Part shown: piece after piece, positions 7,044 to 11,938 of the stretch
How positions within the stretch are numbered: position 1 is the first letter of the stretch
How the letters are laid out: each line of letters starts with the position of its first letter
Source: Pseudomonadota bacterium
Lineage (GTDB): Bacteria; Desulfobacterota; Desulfovibrionia; Desulfovibrionales; Desulfovibrionaceae
Direction of reading: 5' to 3'
NCBI GenBank assembly: GCA_023435825.1
Contig: JAEZMB010000056.1
Location: 1 to 11,938, forward strand
Length of the DNA: 11,938 nucleotides
Program-made: the position numbers and the translations under genes
Notes under the pieces: model-generated
Databases searched by the model: none
Told to the model about the DNA's origin: nothing
What the model saw: only the letters and a program-made list of their open reading frames with translations

Positions 7044-7678
7044 ACAGGCCCGCCGAGCGCGGCCCGCGCATCTTCCTGGCCGACGATCATCCGGCCGTGC
7101 GCGAAGGGCTTACCCTGCGCCTGCTCCAGGAGGGTTTCGTGGTCTGCGGCGAGGCCGAAAACCGGGCCACGCTGCTGGAGACCATCGACGCCAGTAAGGC
7201 CGACATCGCCCTGGTGGACCTGACCCTGTGCGGCGAAAACGGCCTGGACCTCATCGACGAACTGCGCGCCCGGGCCATCCCCGTGCTCGTCTATTCCATG
7301 CACGAAGACGCCGAGACCGTGCGCCTGGCCCTTGGCCGGGGAGCGCAAGGCTATGTGGCCAAGCGCGAAACCTCGGTGGAACTGGTGGCCGGCGTGCGCC
7401 GCGTCCTGGCCGGGCAGCCCTACTTGAGCCCCCGCGTCGCCGCCGCCCTGGCCGCCTGCCCGCCGCCGCCCGCCGTCCAGGCCGGGGCGCTGAGCGATCG
7501 CGAACGCCAAACCCTGGACCTACTGTCCCGGGGCGAAGGCAACGCCGAGATCGCCGCCGCCCTGGGGGTCAGCGTGCGCACCGTGGAAAGCTATTATTCG
7601 AGAATCCTGACCAAGCTCGACCTCGACGGCATGAAAGCCCTTCGCAAGTACGCCATCGGCCGCCGCAAGCCGGACTGA
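7040..7678 (+). CDS. NarL/LuxR-family response regulator
   Basis: This 212-aa DNA-binding response regulator is the partner of the overlapping kinase. The receiver domain (about 10-125) shows the acidic pair Asp15-Asp16 in FLADDHP, the phospho-acceptor Asp60 in ALVDLTL, Ser86 at the switch position and the conserved Lys108 in YVAKRE. A Pro/Ala linker (140-148) leads to a LuxR-type helix-turn-helix (about 151-207). It contains LSDRERQTLDLLSRGEGNAE, then AALGVSVRTVESYYSRIL as turn and recognition helix, then the typical closing KLDLDG. The start is GTG, with GGGAG six bases upstream, overlapping the kinase stop by four bases; this is classic translational coupling. Phosphorylated members dimerise and bind short inverted repeats. 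The palindromes at 4837-4858 and 7702-7723 are the obvious candidate targets, by inference only. Confidence 0.93.
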   Translation: MNRPAERGPRIFLADDHPAVREGLTLRLLQEGFVVCGEAENRATLLETIDASKADIALVDLTLCGENGLDLIDELRARAIPVLVYSMHEDAETVRLALGRGAQGYVAKRETSVELVAGVRRVLAGQPYLSPRVAAALAACPPPPAVQAGALSDRERQTLDLLSRGEGNAEIAAALGVSVRTVESYYSRILTKLDLDGMKALRKYAIGRRKPD

Positions 7679-7701
7679 GCCGACAAGAGCCCGCCCCAGC
7701 C

Positions 7702-7723
7702 CTGTCCGGGAAATCCCGGACAG
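7702..7723. repeat. perfect 22-bp palindrome, copy 2 of 2 flanking the two-component genes
   Basis: The arms CTGTCCGGG (7702-7710) and CCCGGACAG (7715-7723) pair exactly around the spacer AAAT. It lies 24 bases after the response-regulator stop and about 100 bases before the next gene. The next bases (ACAAACAATCC) contain no T-run, so it is a poor intrinsic terminator by the usual rule, though a hairpin of this size could still end or stabilise the transcript. It nearly matches 4837-4858, which makes a specific binding site possible. Confidence 0.7.
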
Positions 7724-7781
7724 ACAAACAATCCGACTCCTCGTAGAGGCTCCGTCATTGCCGGCGGCTGCCGGTTCCCGT

Positions 7782-7803
7782 GCCCAAGGCCCGCGCCTTG
7801 GGC
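7782..7803. repeat. 8-bp-arm inverted repeat in the leader of the 202-aa secreted gene
   Basis: GCCCAAGG (7782-7789) and CCTTGGGC (7796-7803) are exact reverse complements around CCCGCG. The repeat ends 21 bases before the ATG at 7825, close to the ribosome-binding region. It could be an operator, an mRNA hairpin affecting initiation or a weak terminator; no T-run follows. Confidence 0.5.
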
Positions 7804-7824
7804 CATACGACGTCGGATGGTCGC

Positions 7825-8433
7825 ATGAAACGCCTGTGTGCCGCGATCCTGCTTTTTGCCGCCCTGCTGCCCTGCCCGGCCCTGGCCGGCCCCCAGGACA
7901 AGGCTGCGCTGCCGCCGGAGACCCGCAAGGAACTTAACACGTTTTTCAGTCCATTCGCCGCCTCCAACATGGCGGGTTTCGATCAGACCACGCTGACCGA
8001 CGAGGCCCTGCTCGATTTCGCCGTCTGGTCTTGCATCCTGCGCCCCGACCCGGCCCTCAAACGGACCCGGGGCGGCCAGGACATCATCATCCCGTCCCGC
8101 CTCATCGACGACATCACCCAAGGCACTTTCGGCCGGACAATCAAGCAGCACCGCAAAAGCCAATACGTCGAATCCCTGGCCAGCGGCGAAGCCTTCGTGT
8201 TCGCCCAGGTGGACAGCCTGCGCCCGGGCAACGACGGCACGTTTCTGGCCGCCGGAACCATTTATTACACCGGGGCCGGGGAAACCATCGATCCCCAGGC
8301 CAGCCGGACGCAGTGGAAGCGCGCCGGAGCCGACGTCCGCGTCCAGGGCACGTTTACCGGCGTCCTAAAGCGAAACGACGACCCGCGACGCCGTTGGACG
8401 CTGCTCCAATACGCCGTCAAGGACGCGCAATAG
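7825..8433 (+). CDS. exported protein of unknown function (202 aa)
   Basis: The protein starts with a standard Sec signal peptide (MKRLCAAILLFAALLP, cleavage near ALAGPQ). An open frame extends 15 codons further upstream to an ATG at 7780, but the signal peptide sets the start at 7825, with a weak GGATGG before it. The mature part has a helical beginning (PETRKELNTFFSPFAASNM, LTDEALLDFAVWSC) and a middle with SRLIDDITQGTF. The second half is beta-rich (GEAFVFAQVDSLRP, GTFLAAGTIYYTGAGE, VRVQGTFTGVLKR). The layout resembles a family of periplasmic proteins that I have seen annotated only as hypothetical. The gene is the first of four plus-strand exported-protein genes and directly follows the two-component genes, which suggests it is a regulon member; that is inference. 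Confidence 0.82.
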   Translation: MKRLCAAILLFAALLPCPALAGPQDKAALPPETRKELNTFFSPFAASNMAGFDQTTLTDEALLDFAVWSCILRPDPALKRTRGGQDIIIPSRLIDDITQGTFGRTIKQHRKSQYVESLASGEAFVFAQVDSLRPGNDGTFLAAGTIYYTGAGETIDPQASRTQWKRAGADVRVQGTFTGVLKRNDDPRRRWTLLQYAVKDAQ

Positions 8434-8461
8434 CCCTTGCCGAACCCTCATGCACCAGGGA

Positions 8462-8482
8462 CGCGGCAGGCCCGGGGCCGCG
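8462..8482. repeat. GC-rich hairpin between two secreted-protein genes
   Basis: CGCGGC (8462-8467) and GCCGCG (8477-8482) pair around a 9-base loop, 28 bases after the stop of the gene ending at 8433. No T-run follows, so termination is uncertain. It may simply separate expression of the neighbouring genes. Confidence 0.3.
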
Positions 8483-8520
8483 ACAGGACCAGACACCACA
8501 ACACCGCAAAGGAGAGTCTC

Positions 8521-8898
8521 ATGGCGCTTCGATCGTTTCTTGCCGCCGTCCTGCTGGTTGTCGCCAGCGCGACCACCTGCTTCGCCTATTCCGAGGAAGT
8601 GAAGTGGCTGCGCAATCAGAGCTTTAATTCCTGCCCGAAATATTACGTCTGGCGACTGATCGACAACTATTTCCCCGACGCCCGGTGGGAGTCCGGCTGG
8701 TCCGACGAAGGCGACTACGTCGTCAACGTCCGGGGCGGCATGGCCTTCAAGGGGCAGAAGGTCAAGGCGCTGCTCCAATTCACCATCAATCCGCAACGGG
8801 GGAAATTCGACTTCAACGCCCTGGAGTTCAACGGCGATCCCCAGCCCAAGGAGATGCGCGTGGAACTCATCAAGGCCATGTGCCAGGACGTGCAATAG
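8521..8898 (+). CDS. small exported protein, beta-rich domain (125 aa)
   Basis: A Sec signal peptide (SFLAAVLLVVASATTCFA, cleavage before YSEE) precedes a compact domain of about 100 residues. The start is set by AAGGAG seven bases before the ATG. The second half (GDYVVNVRGGMAFKGQKVK, ALLQFTINPQRGKFDFNALE, then FNGDPQPKE) closely recalls the C-terminal domain of bacterial zinc-ribbon membrane proteins, where the same strand order and the ALIQFTVN-type and NAL-type motifs occur. Here it stands alone as a secreted protein. Cys38 and Cys121 of the mature part could form a disulfide. The resemblance is from memory, not a search. It is second in the row of four exported proteins. Confidence 0.83.
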   Translation: MALRSFLAAVLLVVASATTCFAYSEEVKWLRNQSFNSCPKYYVWRLIDNYFPDARWESGWSDEGDYVVNVRGGMAFKGQKVKALLQFTINPQRGKFDFNALEFNGDPQPKEMRVELIKAMCQDVQ

Positions 8899-8913
8899 CC
8901 CTTTGCCCCAGGC

Positions 8914-8947
8914 CCCGCCGGCCAGCGGCGACAGGCCGGCCGGCGGG
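8914..8947. terminator. strong GC hairpin, possible terminator without a T-run
   Basis: CCCGCCGGCC (8914-8923) pairs exactly with GGCCGGCGGG (8938-8947), a 10-bp stem with a 14-base loop, starting 15 bases after the stop at 8898. It is followed by TTGCATCG, with only two T. A further 14-bp self-complementary stretch lies at 8957-8970. The placement suits a transcript end or a processing and stability hairpin. Confidence 0.4.
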
Positions 8948-9016
8948 TTGCATCGCCGGCCGCGCGGCCGAACCTGGCCGGCCGGACGCCAACCTTTTCA
9001 CGCTTCGGGAGGAACC

Positions 9017-9487
9017 ATGGCGAACCACAGCAAACAGCGCGACCGGGGACGGACGCCCGGCGCGGCCTGGCCGCGCTTCCTGGCCCTGGCCCTTTGTTTG
9101 GCGGCCGGCCTGACGGCCCTGCCCCACCTGTGCCTGGCCAAGGAGGACTATTCGTTTATCGGCATCAAAAAGGCCTCCCAGGTGCCGCAATTCGTCGCCA
9201 GCCTGCAAAAGGCCCTGGCGGCCGACGACAAGCAGGCCGTGGCCAAGCTCGTTTCCTATCCCCTCATGGTCTCCCTGGGCGGCCAGGAACTGGAAATCGA
9301 GAACCAGGCGGCCCTGGTGCGCCAGTACGACCAGATCTTCACCAAGGCCATCAGAGAGAACATCCTGGCCCAGCCCTTGAACGATATTTTCGTCAACAAG
9401 CAGGGCGTGATGGTCGGTTCCGACGGCAAGGTCTGGGCCCTGCCCGAGGGCAACAACCTGCGCATTAGCGTCATCCGCGACCAATAA
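9017..9487 (+). CDS. exported NTF2-like small protein (156 aa)
   Basis: The protein has a long basic N-terminus (KQRDRGRTPG) before a hydrophobic signal core (FLALALCLAAGLTALPH, cleavage near LAKED). The mature part looks like an NTF2/SnoaL-like cone fold. It has the helix PQFVASLQKALAADDKQAVAK, the strand LVSYPLMVSLGGQELEIEN, a second helix region with LVRQYDQIFTKAI, and closing strands (FVNKQGVMVGSDGKVWALP, then LRISVIRD). The phrases KLVSYPLMV, YDQIFTKAI and QGVMVG are typical of uncharacterised periplasmic proteins of this shape. GGGAGG lies four bases before the ATG. It is third in the row of exported proteins. The fold assignment is moderate; no enzymatic residues are claimed. Confidence 0.82.
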   Translation: MANHSKQRDRGRTPGAAWPRFLALALCLAAGLTALPHLCLAKEDYSFIGIKKASQVPQFVASLQKALAADDKQAVAKLVSYPLMVSLGGQELEIENQAALVRQYDQIFTKAIRENILAQPLNDIFVNKQGVMVGSDGKVWALPEGNNLRISVIRDQ

Positions 9488-9496
9488 CGCCTGCCC

Positions 9497-9522
9497 TGCA
9501 ACACAACGGCAGTCATGTTGCA
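9497..9522. repeat. 7-bp-arm inverted repeat upstream of the HdeA-like gene
   Basis: TGCAACA (9497-9503) and TGTTGCA (9516-9522) are exact reverse complements with a 12-base spacer, just after the stop at 9487, in the most AT-rich part of this gene row. It could be an operator half-site pair for the gene at 9670 or a weak hairpin. Nothing else is recognised in the rest of this 182-base gap. Confidence 0.35.
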
Positions 9523-9669
9523 TAAACAGACGATGGAATCACGATGTCGTTTGCCCTGGACTTTCGTTTGAGAAAGCGAATTGCAACAAGGCCCGGCTGT
9601 CCCGACGCCGACAAGGACCGGCCGCCGGGCTCCGCCTTCCGCAACAGCCAACCATCCCGAGGGTATCCC

Positions 9670-9996
9670 ATGCGATCCGTCATCCGTCGCGTCCTGGCCG
9701 CCGGCCTGCTGGTCCTTTTTGCCAGCCTGCCGGCCCTGGCGAAACAACCCAAAGCCAAGAACATCGACTTCGGCGCCATTGCCTGCGAGGAATTCATCCA
9801 GGAAGTGGCCACCTCCGACGAGGATACCATCGCCATCGTCTTCATGTGGCTCGACGGTTACTTAAGCGGCGTGTCCGGCGACACCCGCCTGAACTGGAGC
9901 AACCTGGAAGGATTTTCCACCAAACTGATGAACGGCTGCGCGAAAAAGCCCAAGGCCAAGGTCCTCGACGTGGCCAAGGCCGTGGGCATCAACTGA
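9670..9996 (+). CDS. HdeA/HdeB-like periplasmic protein (108 aa)
   Basis: A Sec signal peptide (IRRVLAAGLLVLFASLPALA, cleavage near Ala24) is followed by a small helical domain with exactly two cysteines, Cys39 and Cys90, 51 residues apart. In the HdeA/HdeB family, two cysteines about this distance apart form a disulfide. The motif AIACEEFIQE, the helix with FMWLDGYLSG and the helix with FSTKLMNGC fit that family well. HdeA and HdeB are acid-activated periplasmic chaperones in enteric bacteria, but many family members elsewhere are uncharacterised, so the acid-chaperone role is only suggested. GAGGG lies six bases before the ATG. An in-frame ATG at 9544 was rejected because it would bury the signal peptide. 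It is the last gene of the exported-protein row and converges on the transglutaminase-like gene. Confidence 0.8.
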   Translation: MRSVIRRVLAAGLLVLFASLPALAKQPKAKNIDFGAIACEEFIQEVATSDEDTIAIVFMWLDGYLSGVSGDTRLNWSNLEGFSTKLMNGCAKKPKAKVLDVAKAVGIN

Positions 9997-10014
9997 TGGC
10001 GAGGCCATGCGCGG

Positions 10015-10026
10015 GGGCGCGCGCCC
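10015..10026. terminator. GC palindrome between convergent genes, weak bidirectional terminator candidate
   Basis: GGGCGCGCGCCC is fully self-complementary and sits between the stops at 9996 and 10045, where both transcripts must end. The stem is short once a loop is allowed and no T-run follows, so support comes mostly from position. Confidence 0.25.
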
Positions 10027-10044
10027 GGGAGTCGGGGTTAACGG

Positions 10045-11247
10045 CTACTTGCCCGGCGACCAGACGCCCGCGCCCGGGTCCGGGATCGGCAGCACGCCGG
10101 CCTGGCGCATTTCGCGGATGGAAATGAAGTTCACCGCCTCCTCGTCATCGTCGTCCGTATCCTTGCCGGCTTTCTTTCGGGCGGCGGCCTTGCGGGCCTG
10201 CTCCAGGGCTTCGGCCACCTGGTCGCCGCCCGACTCGGCCGCCTCCTCGAAGGTGGAGTCGTCGAGCATGGTGGTTTCCAGATAAAGCGTCTGGCGGCCC
10301 TTGGGGTCGAGGTCCACGGCCACGAGCATGTGTTCGGGCAGCGAGACCAGCGATGTTTCCAGGCCGATCTTGTAGAGCGCCGAGGCGATGAGGCAGCTGC
10401 CCTCCACGCAGTTGGCCTGCCGGGTGGCCAGGGCCTCGGCCAGAAGGCGCACGTGCTGCACGCCCACCCCTTCGGGCTTGGCCGAGGGCCGGTTGATGGA
10501 CGAGTAGCGGATGCCGCGCCGCCGCAAGGCCTGCCACACGGCCTTCACCTGCTTGCGCACGCCCCGGGCGTCGGCCTGATAGCCCGTAAACGACGACACC
10601 TCGCCCGTTCCCAGGGCCTCCCGCAGGATCTGCTGCACCACCGGATGGTTCTCGTTGACGTAGGCGGCATAGAGCCAGTCGGTGTCGTAGTATTCGTCGT
10701 CATCGTCAAAACTGTGCACGCAGTCGTTGACCGAGGCGATGACCACCCGGGCCGTGCGCTCGCCCTGGGCCACGCCGTCCAGCCACAACCGGACCGTCAT
10801 GGTCGAGGGGATGGGCTGGTGGTTGAGCAGGATGGCGTCGGCGTAACTCAGGAAGGGATAGACCATGTATTTCTTGCCCTTGCGGGCCAGGGTCACCTCC
10901 GCCCGCCCGGGGTTGACCAGGGGCGAGGAGGAGACCAGCTCCACCACGGCCTTGGCCCCGGCCCTGGGCGCGACCACCGAGACGCCAAACAGGCCGTTGG
11001 GGTCGCCAAGCTCGTCGTCGTTATGCTGCATGTCCAGCTTCATCTTGGCGATGTTGAGCATCAGCGACGGATAGAGCACGCCGTTCAGGCCGACCTTGGC
11101 GAATTCCCACGAAGGCGACGGCCCGGCCAGGGCAGCCGGGGCCAACAGTCCGGCCAAAAGCAGGGCAACCAGGACGCGGCACAGGGCGGCCCTGGCCCAA
11201 GCGGCGCGAAACCACGTTCCCCGGACGCAAAAAAATGGGCGAATCAT
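10045..11247 (-). CDS. exported transglutaminase-like cysteine protein (400 aa)
   Basis: A Sec signal peptide (about residues 15-41, ALCRVLVALLLAGLLAPAALA) is followed by a beta-rich region (about 45-178) and a transglutaminase/papain-like core (about 190-335). The core shows Cys285 in NCVEGSCLIASAL, His306 in SLPEHMLVAVDL and Glu324 in TLYLETTML, a plausible catalytic triad in family order. Members cut or cross-link peptide bonds, and many periplasmic ones have unknown substrates. Two acidic runs stand out: DDDDEYYDTD at 181-190 and DTDDDDEE at 363-370. A Lys/Ala-rich helix precedes the second. GGGGAGGG lies 8 bases before the ATG. The open frame runs on upstream to 11748, but the signal peptide and ribosome-binding site set this start. 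The fold is confident; activity is unproven. Confidence 0.85.
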   Translation of the reverse strand: MIRPFFCVRGTWFRAAWARAALCRVLVALLLAGLLAPAALAGPSPSWEFAKVGLNGVLYPSLMLNIAKMKLDMQHNDDELGDPNGLFGVSVVAPRAGAKAVVELVSSSPLVNPGRAEVTLARKGKKYMVYPFLSYADAILLNHQPIPSTMTVRLWLDGVAQGERTARVVIASVNDCVHSFDDDDEYYDTDWLYAAYVNENHPVVQQILREALGTGEVSSFTGYQADARGVRKQVKAVWQALRRRGIRYSSINRPSAKPEGVGVQHVRLLAEALATRQANCVEGSCLIASALYKIGLETSLVSLPEHMLVAVDLDPKGRQTLYLETTMLDDSTFEEAAESGGDQVAEALEQARKAAARKKAGKDTDDDDEEAVNFISIREMRQAGVLPIPDPGAGVWSPGK

Positions 11248-11331
11248 GCCGCCGCCCTCCCCTTTTTTGTCGTTGTCTACTTCCGGCTTCCTGTTCGCCG
11301 CCAAACGACGCGACGAACCATCCCCCAGGAC

Positions 11332-11361
11332 TCTATATTCCTGGAGCCCACCGGTCGTCAT
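11332..11361 (-). promoter_or_regulatory. candidate sigma-70 promoter for the transglutaminase-like gene
   Basis: On the minus strand, ATGACG (11356-11361) and TATAGA (11332-11337) are 18 bases apart, each matching four of six consensus bases. The start of transcription would fall about 80 bases before the ATG at 11247. The -10 box sits inside an inverted repeat, CCAGGA (11325-11330) with TCCTGG (11339-11344), which might bind a regulator. The assignment is by eye. Confidence 0.35.
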
Positions 11362-11867
11362 CATGTTCAGGAGGCGTTGCGGCAAAGGGCCGCGGCTCGG
11401 GGGGATTGGACTGCCCGAGCAGCAGCCCCGGGTTGTCGGCGGCCTTGCCATGTCCGGGGCATGGCCCGCGCCGCTGGCGGCCATGTCGCCCAACTCCTCC
11501 TTGCGGACGTCGTAGACCAGAGGCAACGTCTGGAACCGCCCCTGGTCCAGGGGCGTAAGAAACGAGCACACGTTCTTGCCGCCCAGGGCCTGGACCCTGG
11601 GATCGCGGGTCTCGGTCACGCCGACGGTTTCCACAACAGCCCCCTGGCCGGGGCCGATCTCGACCCGGCAGGCGGCCTCGCCGATGGCCAGAGGCTGGTC
11701 CTGGGGCGTGAGAAAAGAGGGGGCAAAAACGTCGCTATAGGGGCGCATGGCCAGGCCATGGAAGGACGTGGACCCCAGATGGTCGCATTTTCATGGCAGC
11801 TGCGCCAATCGGCCGAGCCGGCAAAGGCGGCGGGCTGGGCCTTGGCCCCCGGCAGGCCGCGAGCCAT
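11333..11867 (-). pseudogene. frameshifted gene of unknown function (two apparent one-base deletions)
   Basis: Three minus-strand frames join into one sensible protein of about 178 aa if one base is restored at each of two places. From ATG 11867 the reading gives FAGSADWRSCHE. Adding one A to the AAAA run (11788-11791) continues it as KCDHLGSTSFHGLAMRPYSD. The coherent middle includes SFLTPQDQPLAIG, RVEIGPGQGAVVETVGV and KNVCSFLTPLDQGRFQTLPL. Adding one base near 11447-11450 continues into GKAADNPGLLLGQSN and an Asp-rich tail ending APGI at the TAG at 11333-11335. The frame before ATG 11867 stays open to the window edge, so the true start may lie outside. There is no good ribosome-binding site for ATG 11867 or ATG 11748. 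No family is recognised. It could be a decaying gene, or intact with two sequencing errors. Confidence 0.5.
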
Positions 11868-11938
11868 TGATGCGGCAGGGCCGGGGATGGAGCACGCCCC
11901 CCCTGGCGAACCAGGCAGGGCCGGCGGCGGCGTTACGG

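Noticed and set aside
8941..8990. Dense GGCCGGCC-type palindromes as a recombination or origin site
   Set aside because: Short GC palindromes are common throughout this composition; there are no iterons, AT-rich unwinding region or flanking integrase.
9544..9669. Upstream in-frame ATG extending the HdeA-like protein
   Set aside because: It would add 42 residues with no homology feel in front of a normal signal peptide; GAGGG before 9670 supports the downstream start.
9880..9893. GTGTC-CGGC-GACAC palindrome as a further regulator site
   Set aside because: It lies in the middle of the HdeA-like coding sequence, has short arms and differs from the CTGTCCGG half-site; best explained by codons.
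10045..11748. 567-aa reading of the transglutaminase-like gene with a long N-terminal extension
   Set aside because: It would place a clear signal peptide in the middle of the protein and ignore the strong ribosome-binding site before 11247; the upstream part belongs to a separate frameshifted gene.
11791..11793. In-frame TGA before KCDHLG as a selenocysteine codon
   Set aside because: No selenoprotein family is recognisable and no SECIS-like hairpin was noticed; a missing base in the adjacent AAAA run explains the frame more simply.

Overview
The window is GC-rich throughout, with codon third positions mostly G or C. The gene content is a 7TM-DISM sensor kinase, many small Sec-exported proteins and an HdeA/B-like protein. 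The best guess is a delta-proteobacterial sulfate reducer of the Desulfovibrio/Solidesulfovibrio type. This is inferred from style and family content; no taxonomic marker gene is present.

Layout. (1) Bases 1-3603, minus strand: a tight operon read from right to left. It encodes a protein joining a degenerate RsbW-type ATPase-like domain to GNAT-like domains, then a HisC-family PLP aminotransferase (17-bp overlap), then an MFS transporter (4-bp ATGA overlap). (2) Bases 3727-4729, minus strand: two small secreted proteins of unknown function. (3) Bases 4730-5000: a divergent intergenic region holding an imperfect 22-bp palindrome and a previously hidden 35-codon minus-strand ORF for a one-helix membrane protein. 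(4) Bases 5001-7678, plus strand: a two-component system made of a 7TM-DISM sensor histidine kinase and a NarL/LuxR-type response regulator, with a GTGA overlap. (5) Bases 7679-9996, plus strand: four small exported proteins in a row, namely an unknown 202-aa protein, a 125-aa protein, an NTF2-like 156-aa protein and an HdeA/HdeB-like 108-aa protein. (6) Bases 10045-11247, minus strand and convergent: an exported transglutaminase-like (Cys-His-Glu) protein. (7) Bases 11333-11867, minus strand: a gene that reads coherently only if two single-base frameshifts are allowed.

How it may work together. Seven exported proteins surround one membrane sensor/regulator pair. Nearly the same 9-4-9 palindrome (CTGTCCGGG / CCCGGACAG arms) lies on each side of the two-component genes. 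One copy precedes the minus-strand secreted genes; the other follows the regulator and precedes the plus-strand secreted genes. The simplest reading is a local envelope-response regulon in which the sensor detects a periplasmic ligand or stress and the regulator drives periplasmic proteins, including an acid-chaperone-like one. This is inference. The palindromes could instead be transcript-end hairpins, because each copy starts about 24-32 bases after a stop codon.

No tRNA, rRNA, CRISPR array, insertion sequence or phage gene was seen. No gene-free stretch exceeds 300 bases.
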